From Zobellia uliginosa (GTDB lineage Bacteria; Bacteroidota; Bacteroidia; Flavobacteriales; Flavobacteriaceae), in contig NZ_JAHKPY010000002.1 in the NCBI RefSeq assembly GCF_018860745.1, positions 434,001 through 498,000 of the forward strand: a stretch of 64,000 nucleotides of DNA, read 5' to 3'. The notes beneath the pieces are model-generated. The model had not been told where the DNA came from. It did no database searches and was given only the letters and a program-made list of their open reading frames with translations. The translations under genes were made by a program, and so were the position numbers. Within the stretch, counting starts at the first letter, position 1; each line of letters opens with the position of its first letter. This document shows positions 29,118 to 38,885 of this stretch, one piece after another.

Positions 29118-31274
29118 TTATTCCTCCTCATCGGCTTCTGCTTCACTTGCAGCTTCTTCTGCATCGTGCGCTCTTATAATGTCATTTTTAAGGATATTAA
29201 GTTTCTTTAATTTTGCCTTCCAGGTTTCAAGAGTTTCTTTATGGCTTTCAACACGTTTAATAACATCACGTACTAAAGGGTTGTCCTCTGAAGCATTAGA
29301 AAAGAATTGAAGGTTTGTTTCTAACTGGCGAATCTCTCCTTTGCTTTCTTCTATTTTCTTGCGTATAAAACTACGTTCGTTTTGAATAGCACGCTCATTA
29401 TCGGCATTTGCCAGCTCCTGGATTTTATTGCCGTATTTTAGTAATTCTGACTCTTGCCTATCAATATCTAATTTCTTGAATATTCCATCAAGAATTTTAT
29501 TGAATTTCTGGTCTATATTCTTCTTCTTAAATGGAACCCTGCCGTATGATTTCCACTCCGCAATAAATGCTTTTATCGTTTTTAAGTCATCATCTCGCTT
29601 ACTGGATAATTTAAAAGCTGATAATTTTTCAAGGCAAGCGCTCTTCTTTTCAAAATTTTCTTGTTCTTCTTTAAGGCCTTCATTTTTTAAGGCATGTAGA
29701 CGGTCAAAATAGTGGTTGCATGCAGTTTTGAACTCCTTCCATATCTTATCTGAGTATTTTCTAGGCACATGACCAATTTGCTTCCATTCGTTTTGGATGC
29801 GTTTCATTTCCGGAGTTGCAATGTCCCATTCTTCACTGTCCTTTAAGGAAACGGCACGATCTAATAAAGCTCTCTTTTTATCAAGATTTTCCTGCTGTTC
29901 CTTTTTTAAATTTTTATAGTAAGCATTTTTACTTCTATTAAATTTACGTACCGCCGTTTTAAAGGCGTCCCACGTTTTTTCATTTTGGTTTCTGGGTACT
30001 TTTCCAGCACTAAAAAAAGCATTTCTTTGTTCTTCTAATTTTTTAATTTGTTGCTGAAGGGCTTTATGGCTGGTGGCAACATTTTCGGACATAGCCTCAA
30101 TTACTGAGATTATCTCGTTTTTTTTAACCAGATTCTTTTCATATTGAGCATCCAATTCCTTGTAATGATCTTGTCTTCTCTGGTGTAATACCTTTGTAGC
30201 ATTGCTAAACCGTTCCCAGATTTCCTCCCGATGTTCCTGACCAACCGGACCAATATCTTCTTTCCAGATTTTGTGCAACGTTTGTAAATCTCTAAAAGCT
30301 ATGGTTAAATCGGGTTCTTTTGCTAATGTTTCTGCCTGTACAACCAATTTTTCTTTCTCTTCTAAATTGTGCTTAAAGTCCAAATCCCGCAACTCACGGT
30401 TTAGGTGAAGAAAATCATAGAAAATTTCAATGTGGTGTTGGTATGTGCGCCAAACATTATTATACTCTGTTCTTGGTATAGGGCCTGCATTGCGCCAGTT
30501 TTCCTGTAGTTCCTTAAATGCCTTGTAGGTGGTATTCATGTCCTCATCAACATTTACCAAGCTTTTAAGTTCTTCAATGATTTCTAGTCGCCTACTTAAA
30601 TTTTCTTTAAGATTTTTTTCGAGGGATTTATAGTATTGATTACGCTTTTCACGATAATCTCCGTATACCTCGTTAAATTGTCTTTTGGTAACAGAATTAT
30701 ACCTAAAGTCTATCTCGTTTCCGCCACTGGCAATAAAGTCTTCCTTTTTACTTTCTATAAACTCTTGGAATTTTAGATCAAATTCTGATTTAATTCCATC
30801 CACGTGTTTCTTAATGGCCTGTACTTTTTCTGTACGTACAAGTTTCTGCAATTCGCCAACCAAATTTTCCATAGACATAGAGTGGTAGTCCAAAAGTGGA
30901 ATCGTATGCCGTTCTTGGTTATCTGTGTCTTCGGCATCTTCGGCGTTGTTCTCGTCTATCTCGTCAAGAACATCTTCTGCTTCATTAACTGTTTTATCAC
31001 CTTTCTTAGGCGCAACAGCAGTAGGTTCTTCCATTGTAACTGCTTCAGACGAAATATCTTCTTGAGGTGTGCCCAATTTTTGTGCATCAGGCGTTTCTTT
31101 TACTACGTTCTCATTTTCGGAGCCGCTTTCCTCTAATATTCCGGATGGTTCATTTTTAGGAATTTCCACTGTTTCCGAAGTTTCCGTAGGAGTAGTGACC
31201 TCAGTGTTTTCAGTGATTTCTTGTTTGTTCTCTTCCCCTACGTTATGTTGTAGTTCCCGTTCCTTATCTTCCAT
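29118..31274 (-). CDS. DUF349 repeat protein
   Basis: 718 residues. The first 130 are acidic, low-complexity and rich in Glu, Thr and Pro. The rest is long charged helix holding five clear DUF349 repeats of the type W(K)xxGxVPRxxxxxxWxxF followed by a KxxYYKxL-like end, plus a degenerate first copy, then a coiled-coil C-terminus ending in EAEADEEE. DUF349 proteins of this kind are conserved in Bacteroidota; their role is not established. No signal peptide is present, so it is cytoplasmic. It is monocistronic, separated from aroE by 192 nt. Confidence 0.92.
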   Translation of the reverse strand: MEDKERELQHNVGEENKQEITENTEVTTPTETSETVEIPKNEPSGILEESGSENENVVKETPDAQKLGTPQEDISSEAVTMEEPTAVAPKKGDKTVNEAEDVLDEIDENNAEDAEDTDNQERHTIPLLDYHSMSMENLVGELQKLVRTEKVQAIKKHVDGIKSEFDLKFQEFIESKKEDFIASGGNEIDFRYNSVTKRQFNEVYGDYREKRNQYYKSLEKNLKENLSRRLEIIEELKSLVNVDEDMNTTYKAFKELQENWRNAGPIPRTEYNNVWRTYQHHIEIFYDFLHLNRELRDLDFKHNLEEKEKLVVQAETLAKEPDLTIAFRDLQTLHKIWKEDIGPVGQEHREEIWERFSNATKVLHQRRQDHYKELDAQYEKNLVKKNEIISVIEAMSENVATSHKALQQQIKKLEEQRNAFFSAGKVPRNQNEKTWDAFKTAVRKFNRSKNAYYKNLKKEQQENLDKKRALLDRAVSLKDSEEWDIATPEMKRIQNEWKQIGHVPRKYSDKIWKEFKTACNHYFDRLHALKNEGLKEEQENFEKKSACLEKLSAFKLSSKRDDDLKTIKAFIAEWKSYGRVPFKKKNIDQKFNKILDGIFKKLDIDRQESELLKYGNKIQELANADNERAIQNERSFIRKKIEESKGEIRQLETNLQFFSNASEDNPLVRDVIKRVESHKETLETWKAKLKKLNILKNDIIRAHDAEEAASEAEADEEE

Positions 31275-31466
31275 CGTATATAAGATATTGATTTTGCAAA
31301 TTGCTAGGGTAAGATACTAACAACCGCTCTAATGACAAAGAGGATAGGGGTATTTTAGCTTTTGATTAAAACCAAGGGAATACAGAAGAACCCTTTAAAT
31401 ACCAGTAAAGGTGGAAGTTGCTTTGGTTTAGGTAGTTACTGTTGGAAATTATAGAGGGTTACTATA

Positions 31467-32207
31467 TTAACTTTCTTGCCATATCTCCCATGAACGGTCC
31501 GCCTGAAGTTCTAACATTCGCAAACCGTTGGAAATCTGAGCTCCTTTGGTCTCTCCAGCAGTCAGAAATGCAGATTTTTCAGGGTTGTAGATCAAATCGA
31601 ATAGAAAATGTCGGTCACTTATAAATTCATAGGGTAGGGCAGGTCGTTCCTTTATATTAGGGTGTGTACCTAATGGAGTGCAGTTTACTAAAATGGTATG
31701 ATCTTTTAAAATACCTTCTGTAACCTGTTCATAGCTAATTTTGTTATCCCCTACATTTCTTGAAACGAAAATATAAGAAATGCCTAGTTCTTCCAATACG
31801 TAAGCTACAGCCTTTGAAGCACCTCCAGTACCTAATATCAATGCTTTTTTATGATGAGGTTTTAGAAAAGGGGCCATTGCATTTTTAAAGCCGTATGCAT
31901 CTGTATTGTAGCCTTTTAGTCCATTTTTGGTAAACTGTATGGTGTTTACGGCACCAATCTTTTCAGCTTCTGTATCAATTTCACTCAAATAAGGTATCAC
32001 CTCTTGTTTGTAAGGTATGGTGACGTTCATTCCCTTAATGTCTGTGTTATTTTTTAGAACATCCGAAATTTCCTCAATAGCTTGAAAGTCAAAATTCTCG
32101 TAGGAATAGCTTTCTAAACCCAAATCTGCAAATTTTTTTGTAAAATATCCTCTGGAGAATGAATATGAAATATCTTTTCCTACTAATCCGAACCTTGTTC
32201 TTTTCAT
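31467..32207 (-). CDS. aroE: Shikimate dehydrogenase AroE
   Basis: 246 residues, slightly short but complete. It reduces 3-dehydroshikimate with NADPH in aromatic amino-acid synthesis. Substrate-binding SYSFS (14-18), catalytic Lys67 in TIPYK and Asp103 in YNTDAYG are present, with the nucleotide loop GTGGASKAV (126-134). It starts 29 nt downstream of the second DUF368 gene on the same strand, so the two DUF368 genes and aroE probably form one transcript; the pairing has no obvious metabolic logic. Confidence 0.96.
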   Translation of the reverse strand: MKRTRFGLVGKDISYSFSRGYFTKKFADLGLESYSYENFDFQAIEEISDVLKNNTDIKGMNVTIPYKQEVIPYLSEIDTEAEKIGAVNTIQFTKNGLKGYNTDAYGFKNAMAPFLKPHHKKALILGTGGASKAVAYVLEELGISYIFVSRNVGDNKISYEQVTEGILKDHTILVNCTPLGTHPNIKERPALPYEFISDRHFLFDLIYNPEKSAFLTAGETKGAQISNGLRMLELQADRSWEIWQES

Positions 32208-32236
32208 GTGTTTTTTTATTAAAAATCGAAAGCGTA

Positions 32237-33265
32237 TTACATTGTTAGTTCCGTCTCTTTTCTAATCTTGCCATACCAATCCAATAATAGTAGAATAGCA
32301 ATGCCCACTACCACAAAAAATAGGGCCCACCATGTTTCAGAACTTGTTAAATCAGGAAAAAATCGTTCGTAATTACTAATGATTTCTTTTCCGTTGCTAT
32401 CCAGAAGCAGCTCACCTGAGGAATTAGTTTTAAAAATAGTACGTTTCCAAGGCCAAACCACGCCCAAGGAACCTGTAATAAAACCAATGATAACTGCTGT
32501 GGTAATGTGCTTGAAGTTTTTAAGAACGTATGTCAATAAATGAGACAAACTAACCAGGCCTGTTGCGGAACCTGCTGTAAATACTGCTAATATAGTTAAT
32601 GTTCTTAAACGTTCTGGGTTGTCGGTAAAGCTATAATCACCTATTAGAACTTCGGCAAATGTATCGTATAATGCGTTTACGGAGTCTACCAATAATAATA
32701 CGTAATTACCCAGCAGAATAAGGATGAACGAACCTGAAAGGCCGGGTAAGGTCATACCGGAAACACTAATAATACCACAGATAAAAATAAAAAACAAATT
32801 ATCGTTTTCCTTCGCAGGATTTAAAAAGCTTATGGATATGCCTACAACAAATCCAATTAAACCAGCAATTATGGTCTTTTTGTTCCAATGTTCAAAATCT
32901 TTGGATATGTAGTAGATAGAGCCTAAGATCATACCAAAAAAAGCCGCCCAAACATAAAGTTCTTTCTGCTCTAAAAAATAGTCCAACAGTTTTGAAATAC
33001 TAAAATAGCTAACAAGCATGCCAAAGATAAGGAGGGAAAGAAAGGTTCCATTAATATATCTATAAAAGCTGCTGAATCGTCCTCCTAGGAGAAGTTTAAA
33101 AGCTTTGCCGTTTACTTTTTGCAGGGAGTAGATAAATTCTTCGTAAAACCCGGCAACGAACGCAACGATACCGCCAGATACACCGGGTACTTTATTAGCA
33201 GCACCCATGCACAGACCTTTTATGACCAAAAAGAATTTGTCACTAAATGTTCTGGTGTTGTACAT
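32237..33265 (-). CDS. DUF368 membrane protein (polyprenyl-phosphate transporter type), copy B
   Basis: About 342 residues with many hydrophobic segments. The DUF368 signature is present twice: GAANKVPGVSGG near the N-terminus and TLPGLSGSFILILLG in the middle. DUF368 proteins (PopT) have been shown to translocate undecaprenyl phosphate across the cytoplasmic membrane, recycling the lipid carrier for wall and surface polysaccharides. I place the start at the ATG at 33265, which gives MYNTRTFSDKF and clears the previous gene's stop at 33276; a longer start at 33301 would overlap that gene by 26 nt. It has a 30-residue soluble insert near residue 280 that copy A lacks in part. Confidence 0.9.
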   Translation of the reverse strand: MYNTRTFSDKFFLVIKGLCMGAANKVPGVSGGIVAFVAGFYEEFIYSLQKVNGKAFKLLLGGRFSSFYRYINGTFLSLLIFGMLVSYFSISKLLDYFLEQKELYVWAAFFGMILGSIYYISKDFEHWNKKTIIAGLIGFVVGISISFLNPAKENDNLFFIFICGIISVSGMTLPGLSGSFILILLGNYVLLLVDSVNALYDTFAEVLIGDYSFTDNPERLRTLTILAVFTAGSATGLVSLSHLLTYVLKNFKHITTAVIIGFITGSLGVVWPWKRTIFKTNSSGELLLDSNGKEIISNYERFFPDLTSSETWWALFFVVVGIAILLLLDWYGKIRKETELTM

Positions 33266-33275
33266 GAAAATGAAC

Positions 33276-34190
33276 TTATTTTTTTGAAGCTGTTCTTTCA
33301 AGTATAAAAATAACCAAGAAGCCGGCTAATGCCGCTATAATCGCAACCATAAGTTGATTATCGCCATCAAAGTTAAATGGACTTACATTTTCATCTATGG
33401 TAATGATTTTTTCGCCTATCTGCTTCGTGTCCAAAACTCTTTTCCATGGCCAAATTTTATTCAGGGAGCCTACAATAAAGCCAGTAAGTAGGGCAAGGGT
33501 TAAGTTTTTCTGATGGTTGAACATCCATTTTAAAAGCTTAGCAAAGCTTAATAGACCAAAAATTGCACCAACACCTACAACGCCAATAATCTTCAAATCA
33601 AGATTATGAACGGCATCAATTATGGTTTTATACGACCCCAGAAGGACTAAAATAAAAGCTCCCGAGATACCTGGTAAGATCATGGCACAAATGGCCAATG
33701 CTCCGGACAAGAACAAATAGGGTAGGCTATCCGCACTTTCAGATGGCGGTAGTGTTGTAATGTAATAGGCAATAGCAGCTCCAAGAACAAGGGCTATTAT
33801 AGACTTGGCCTCCCACTTTTGTACTTCTTTGCCCACAAGTAGGATACTGGCTATAACAAGACCAAAAAAGAAAGACCAGATAAGTATAGGTTTGTTTTCC
33901 AACAACCAGCTCACTAATTTAGCCAAGGAGAGTACACTAATGCCTATTCCTAAAAACAAGGCTAGTAAGAAATTTCCATTCAATTTTGTCCATGCAGCTT
34001 TAAGTCCATTTTCCTTTAGTTCTTTAAAGAGAGAAAGGTCTACATTATTAATAGAGGAGATAAGCTCTTCGTAAATTCCGGATATAAAAGCGATAGTACC
34101 GCCAGAGACACCTGGTACAACATCTGCGGCGCCCATGGCCATACCTTTTAAAGTAATAAAAGTATAGTCTAAAAAATTTCTATTTTCCAT
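33276..34190 (-). CDS. DUF368 membrane protein (polyprenyl-phosphate transporter type), copy A
   Basis: 304 residues, polytopic membrane protein. The paired signatures GAADVVPGVSGGT and MILPGISGAFILVLLG mark DUF368/PopT, a C55-phosphate flippase family. It is clearly homologous to the following gene along the whole length (for example WPWKR and LTGFIVGSLNK blocks), so this is an old tandem duplication with strong divergence. A minus-strand -7 box lies 20 nt before the start. Confidence 0.93.
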   Translation of the reverse strand: MENRNFLDYTFITLKGMAMGAADVVPGVSGGTIAFISGIYEELISSINNVDLSLFKELKENGLKAAWTKLNGNFLLALFLGIGISVLSLAKLVSWLLENKPILIWSFFFGLVIASILLVGKEVQKWEAKSIIALVLGAAIAYYITTLPPSESADSLPYLFLSGALAICAMILPGISGAFILVLLGSYKTIIDAVHNLDLKIIGVVGVGAIFGLLSFAKLLKWMFNHQKNLTLALLTGFIVGSLNKIWPWKRVLDTKQIGEKIITIDENVSPFNFDGDNQLMVAIIAALAGFLVIFILERTASKK

Positions 34191-34210
34191 GTGGTTTGTT
34201 CGTTGAAAAG

Positions 34211-34218
34211 CAAAAATA
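34211..34218 (-). promoter_or_regulatory. -7 box for the DUF368-DUF368-aroE unit
   Basis: The complement reads TATTTTTG, an exact TAnnTTTG match 20 nt ahead of the DUF368 copy A start. No clear -33 TTG at 17-23 nt. Confidence 0.5.
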
Positions 34219-34305
34219 GCTTTTAAAATTTGAACGTAGGAAAAAATGAATCAAGCGCTTATATTTTTTATAGATTAAAAATACAAGGACTTGATATTTA
34301 GTTGT

Positions 34306-35706
34306 TTATTTTGCAGATTTTTCTGCCTTTTCTACAGCTTTCAATACCCATTCTGATTTGGTGTATTGTGGAAACTCCTCAAAGAAAAGAGATAGTTTTT
34401 GAAGGTCTAGCTTTAAAGCATCCATTAAACTAATACGTCCATTGATTACATCTTTATTGCTTAAATGAAATCCTGCGGCCTTATATTTAAGTTCGGCACT
34501 TTCTGGATAGAATTCTTGACCTTGTGCTAAAATTTGTAATGCGCTTGCGGCATCTTCATTATTCAAAACAACATCTGCCCAATTTAGCCATGTTTTTAAC
34601 TCGTAATTACCAAGGTCTACGGCTTGTTTAAAAGCAAAATCAGCTTGATCATACTTTTTCAAAGCTGCATTTATATAAGCACATTTTTTCCAGTATAGAG
34701 GATTTTCGCCATCTATGTTCAAGGCTTTGTTTACGTAGTAAAGTGCTTTTGTATAATTTTCTCTACGGAAATAAAAATCAGTAATCGCCAACCAACCCTT
34801 ATCCAGTAAAGGGTCTTCATGAACGGTATGATAGTAATAATACTTGGCCATATCATCATTCTGAAGTTTTTCATGACATTTTCCAATTCGCAAATAGGCA
34901 TGAGAAGTAGGGTCTTCCATTTTAATGGTAGTCTCATAGTTCTCTATTGCTTCATTGTATTTACCCATTTTTTCAAGGACTTTTCCTTTCTCGAAATAGG
35001 CGCCTATAAAAGTGTCATCGGAAATTATAGCAAAATCGTAAGCCGCTAGTGCTTCGGTATGCATCTTCTTGAACATGTACTGCTTTCCTAGTTGATGCCA
35101 AGCTACCTCGCAATAAGGATTTCGCTCTAAATAGTCGTTTAAGTAAACAATAGCACCATCATGGTCTTCTAAGAACTCAAAGCAATAAATGACATTATAG
35201 AGTGAGGAATAGTCTTGTTCATCAAAGGAAACACAACGCATAAAGCTCTCCTTGGCTAACTTAAAATCATCCATAAAGAGATATTCCATTCCCAATAAGG
35301 AATGAATATCAAAGCTATTCTCTGCCAAACTTAGTGCTTTGTTCAATAAAGCTACTGCTGCTTCGTGGTTGTCTTTTTTTGAATATATGTTGGCGCGCTG
35401 AATATAGATTTCTTCATTGGTAGCGTCTAGTATTTGAAGCTCATCTAAATATTGCTCAGCAACATCCAGTTGGTTTTCAAAAACTAAAACTTCTATATTC
35501 AACAACTTTAATTCTGTTGAATCAGGATGTTGCTGAAGACCAATTTTGATGGCTTTTTTTGCAAGTGCTATTTTACCATTGTTCAAATAGTGATGTATAA
35601 TATCCTCAAAATCTTCCGCGTCAAAGAAGTAGACATCGTCAGTTTTAAGCATTGATTCAAACTTGGCAATTGGCCTGTTCGGCCTTTCGTTGGATTCTAA
35701 CGCCAT
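34306..35706 (-). CDS. Tetratricopeptide-repeat protein
   Basis: 466 residues made almost entirely of TPR helices; good units are seen around DEEIYIQRANIYSKKDNHEAA, the CEVAWHQLGKQYMFKKMHTEA block and GAYFEKGKVLEKMGKYNEA. No signal peptide or membrane segment, so probably a cytoplasmic protein-interaction scaffold. Partners are unknown. It lies 96 nt downstream of the aminotransferase gene on the same strand and 115 nt before the DUF368 pair. Confidence 0.92.
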   Translation of the reverse strand: MALESNERPNRPIAKFESMLKTDDVYFFDAEDFEDIIHHYLNNGKIALAKKAIKIGLQQHPDSTELKLLNIEVLVFENQLDVAEQYLDELQILDATNEEIYIQRANIYSKKDNHEAAVALLNKALSLAENSFDIHSLLGMEYLFMDDFKLAKESFMRCVSFDEQDYSSLYNVIYCFEFLEDHDGAIVYLNDYLERNPYCEVAWHQLGKQYMFKKMHTEALAAYDFAIISDDTFIGAYFEKGKVLEKMGKYNEAIENYETTIKMEDPTSHAYLRIGKCHEKLQNDDMAKYYYYHTVHEDPLLDKGWLAITDFYFRRENYTKALYYVNKALNIDGENPLYWKKCAYINAALKKYDQADFAFKQAVDLGNYELKTWLNWADVVLNNEDAASALQILAQGQEFYPESAELKYKAAGFHLSNKDVINGRISLMDALKLDLQKLSLFFEEFPQYTKSEWVLKAVEKAEKSAK

Positions 35707-35802
35707 AGGAACGTTTTGGTTAAACTATGTTATTAAAAGTAGCGTTTTGAAGGGCTCTTTTGAACGAGATCCACCTATATTATTAACAAATTAGTTAACA
35801 TC

Positions 35803-36984
35803 TTATTGCTCGTAACCTTCTAAAACTTCAAGTATTATGCCACAACCGCTTTCAATTTCATCTGTGGAAATGGTTAATGGAGGAGAAATACGAACTGCTT
35901 TTGGTTCAAAAAGCAGCCAAAACAATACCAAACTTTTCTTGGCACATGTCAGCACCAGGTAATTGGCAATCTCGGCATTTTCTAGAATTAAAGCTAACAT
36001 AAGCCCTTTTCCCCTAATTTCCTTGATTAGTCGGTGTTGAAGCAGTTTTCTAACAAGAGCTTCTTTCAAAAGGGTTTCTGGAATAAGTTGTGTCTCGCTA
36101 ATTTCTTTTAAAGTAGCCATACAAGCAGCGGCAATGACAGGATTCCCCCCAAAAGTAGTAATGTGGCCCAATTTAGGATTATCCTGCAAAGTGGCCATAA
36201 GTTTGTTTGAAGCGGTAAATGCTCCAACGGGCAGTCCGGAAGCCATTCCTTTCCCAATGACTAAAATATCCGGAATACAATCATAATGCTCAAAAGCGAA
36301 TAATTTGCCGGTACGCCCAAAACCAGGCTGAATCTCGTCTAAAATTAACAATGTACCAGTTTCATTACAGCGCTGGCGTACCTTTTTTAGGTAATCATTG
36401 CTGGGCTCTATAAAGCCAGCGCCCCCTTGGATGGTCTCTAAAATAACTCCGGCGGTCTTTTCTGTAATGTTCCTTAAATCGTCCTCATTATTAAAACCTA
36501 TAAAACCTACATCTGGTAAAAGTGGTCTAAAGGCGCCTTTTCTTTCTTCATACCCCATAAGGCTCAAACTACCCATAGTATTGCCATGATAGGCATTGCG
36601 TGCGGCTAAAAGCTGACTTCTGCCTGTGGCTCTTCGTGCTAATTTAAGTGCGCCTTCAACAGCTTCTGTACCACTGTTTACCAGGTAAGTAGTTTCTAAG
36701 GATGGGGGTAGAAGGGAGGCGAGTAATTTTGTATAGGCTACGGCAGGTTCTTGAATGTATTCACCATATACCATTACATGCATATAGGTTTCTGCTTGCT
36801 TTTGAACTGCGGCTACAACTTTAGGGTGACAATGACCAAGGCTACAAGCGGAAACACCGGCAACAAAATCTAAATGGGTATTTCCATTTGAATCATATAT
36901 ATAACTGCCCTTGGCATGCGAAACTTCTAAGGCCAATGGGTATGGCGAAGTTTGCGCTTGGTATTTTATAAAATCTTGTTTCAT
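35803..36984 (-). CDS. Class III PLP-dependent aminotransferase
   Basis: 393 residues, the acetylornithine/ornithine aminotransferase family. The PLP lysine is Lys245 in VIGKGMASGLPVGAF; SGTEA (104-108), LDEIQPGFGRTG and TFGGNPV are intact. Without an arginine-operon context the exact donor cannot be fixed; acetylornithine, ornithine or another omega-amino acid are all possible. It overlaps the upstream OstA-like gene by 4 nt (ATGA), so the two are translationally coupled, a neighbourhood probably set by history rather than pathway. Confidence 0.94.
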   Translation of the reverse strand: MKQDFIKYQAQTSPYPLALEVSHAKGSYIYDSNGNTHLDFVAGVSACSLGHCHPKVVAAVQKQAETYMHVMVYGEYIQEPAVAYTKLLASLLPPSLETTYLVNSGTEAVEGALKLARRATGRSQLLAARNAYHGNTMGSLSLMGYEERKGAFRPLLPDVGFIGFNNEDDLRNITEKTAGVILETIQGGAGFIEPSNDYLKKVRQRCNETGTLLILDEIQPGFGRTGKLFAFEHYDCIPDILVIGKGMASGLPVGAFTASNKLMATLQDNPKLGHITTFGGNPVIAAACMATLKEISETQLIPETLLKEALVRKLLQHRLIKEIRGKGLMLALILENAEIANYLVLTCAKKSLVLFWLLFEPKAVRISPPLTISTDEIESGCGIILEVLEGYEQ

Positions 36985-38723
36985 TGAACGGAACTGGAAG
37001 TCACTTTTTTAAGCTTAGGTCTAAGTATAGGACTAGAGGCTTTATCATTTGCGGGTGGAATCTTGTTTACAGGGTCACTGGAGTTTCCCGTTCGTTCAGC
37101 TTCCTCAGCATCAATATCAATAGGGTTTTCTATACCTCTAATTATGGGAAGGACAATGTTATTGTCATCATCATCAAAAATATCTTCCTTGGTCACAATA
37201 CGTTCATCACCACGCCAAATAAATCCTTTCAATTTCCTACTTTCTATGGGAAGTTCCGTTTCGGGGAAAATGTCGCCATCTGGCTCTATAAAGAACGAGA
37301 GGTCTTCAACATCATTATTGGCCATTACAATATTAATTTTACTGCAGATGGTTTTATCAATTCCTATGAGTTCATCATCATCATTGTACATGTAATATAT
37401 AACCTCGGTATTTTTGACCAAGTCTATGTATTTTAACTCATTTTCAATAAATTTTCCAAACAGGTCTTTTCCCTTGGCTTGGTTGTAACCGGTCATGCTA
37501 ATACTATCCAGAGAAATAATGAAGGCATTTTCCAATACTTTTAGCGAATCTAGCTTTTCTGTTATAAGGTTGGAGATAAGGTGAATGCTATCTCCCGTCA
37601 TTTGATTATCGCCGTTCCACAATACGGGGTTACGTATTAATTGAGTGATTCCTGACTTTTCAGATGAATGAATGGAATCGCACTTTCCGCTTAAGTCAGT
37701 TTTGTAGAATTTAGCGTTTCTAAAAGCTCGTAGCACTCGGTTTTCAGGTTTTCCGGTAATCATCAAAGTATCACCATGCATATATAATGAATCCTGTTCA
37801 ACAAGACTGATGGATACTGCTCTCTTAGTAGCGAAAACGGAATCTTTGGCTTTAAAGACTTCCGCATAATGTGCACGTATAATACCATTGTTGACCGTAT
37901 CTGTAACTATGATATTATTAGTTGCGGATGCAAACTCAGAGGCTTTATCAAAATATACGCTATCACCCTCTATAATACGGTTGTTGTAGTCAATACGGGT
38001 GTTTTTTATGCCGTATCCACTTTCAATCTTAGTATCGTAAAAACCGCGTTCGCAGTAAATTTTGTATGCATCTCCAGTAATAGTTGAAGGTCCGTACATA
38101 TAAGCGTTTTTAGACGTGGTGTAATAATCAAGTTGTTCAGAATCAAGTATGTATTGCGGGTTGTCTATATGAACGCTGTCTAGGAATTGATATTTGTCTA
38201 GCTCCATAAAATAACGCCCAATTTCACTGGTCAGTGTATTTGTTGAATCTATTATAGTACCTGAACTGTTGTAATAGGATTCCTGTTTTTCCCTATCAAA
38301 ATATAACGTATCTGTTCGCAATGTCATCTTTCCACTCTGCTGATCTGTTTCTAAGAGTACGCTCTCAAAAGCTTTGGCCAGTTTTGTTTCGCCATCATAA
38401 TTGATTTTACCACTTGTCATCTCTATGGAGTCCCCTTGTTGTAAACGAACATTTCCCAAAGCGCGTAACCTATTCTCCTTTTGATAATATATGGCGATGT
38501 CACACCAGAGGTCTGCTCCTTGGTGTTCAAATTGAACTTGTTTATCGTCTTTACTAAAAATGGAAGCTCCTGGAAACTTAACTTCGTTCTTAGTAAAGTT
38601 GGCACCGTAAACAATGTTGATTTGTTTGCTTTGGGTAGTATCCTTAGAGGAAGTCTTTTCTTCTTGTGCGTGACCAATGGTAATAGCGCCAAGGAAAAAC
38701 AAAAAAATGCGGAGTAGATTCAA
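36981..38723 (-). CDS. OstA/LptA-like periplasmic protein
   Basis: About 580 residues with a signal peptide (MNLLRIFLFFLGAITIGHA-Q when started at the TTG at 38723). The body is repeated short beta strands of the OstA/LptA/LptD-N beta-jellyroll type (for example LRALGNVRLQQGDSIEMTSG and the YDSEQLDYYT-like strands). Such proteins carry or shield lipopolysaccharide in the periplasm. The frame extends to a TTG at 38744, but that codon lies within the promoter -7 box, so the downstream TTG is preferred. The tail is Pro/Lys/Ser-rich. Followed by the aminotransferase with 4 nt overlap. Confidence 0.88.
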   Translation of the reverse strand: MNLLRIFLFFLGAITIGHAQEEKTSSKDTTQSKQINIVYGANFTKNEVKFPGASIFSKDDKQVQFEHQGADLWCDIAIYYQKENRLRALGNVRLQQGDSIEMTSGKINYDGETKLAKAFESVLLETDQQSGKMTLRTDTLYFDREKQESYYNSSGTIIDSTNTLTSEIGRYFMELDKYQFLDSVHIDNPQYILDSEQLDYYTTSKNAYMYGPSTITGDAYKIYCERGFYDTKIESGYGIKNTRIDYNNRIIEGDSVYFDKASEFASATNNIIVTDTVNNGIIRAHYAEVFKAKDSVFATKRAVSISLVEQDSLYMHGDTLMITGKPENRVLRAFRNAKFYKTDLSGKCDSIHSSEKSGITQLIRNPVLWNGDNQMTGDSIHLISNLITEKLDSLKVLENAFIISLDSISMTGYNQAKGKDLFGKFIENELKYIDLVKNTEVIYYMYNDDDELIGIDKTICSKINIVMANNDVEDLSFFIEPDGDIFPETELPIESRKLKGFIWRGDERIVTKEDIFDDDDNNIVLPIIRGIENPIDIDAEEAERTGNSSDPVNKIPPANDKASSPILRPKLKKVTSSSVQ

Positions 38724-38741
38724 TGCTATCTGAATTTTGGC

Positions 38742-38769
38742 CAAAAATAGGTTTTTTTCAAGGAAGCAA
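38742..38769 (-). promoter_or_regulatory. Complete Bacteroidota promoter for the OstA-like gene
   Basis: On the minus strand a TTG (complement of 38767-38769), a 17-nt spacer and TATTTTTG (complement of 38742-38749). Both elements and the spacing match TTG-N17-23-TAnnTTTG. Transcription would start at about 38736, just before the TTG start at 38723. Confidence 0.68.
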
Positions 38770-38885
38770 TATAGTTTAGGATAGATTTAGGAGGATTATA
38801 GATTGCCCTGAAATCTGATGTATTCCGCACTATCCTAAACTACATATCGGAATTTGTATTCCGAAGTTCTTTAGTAGCTTTACTA

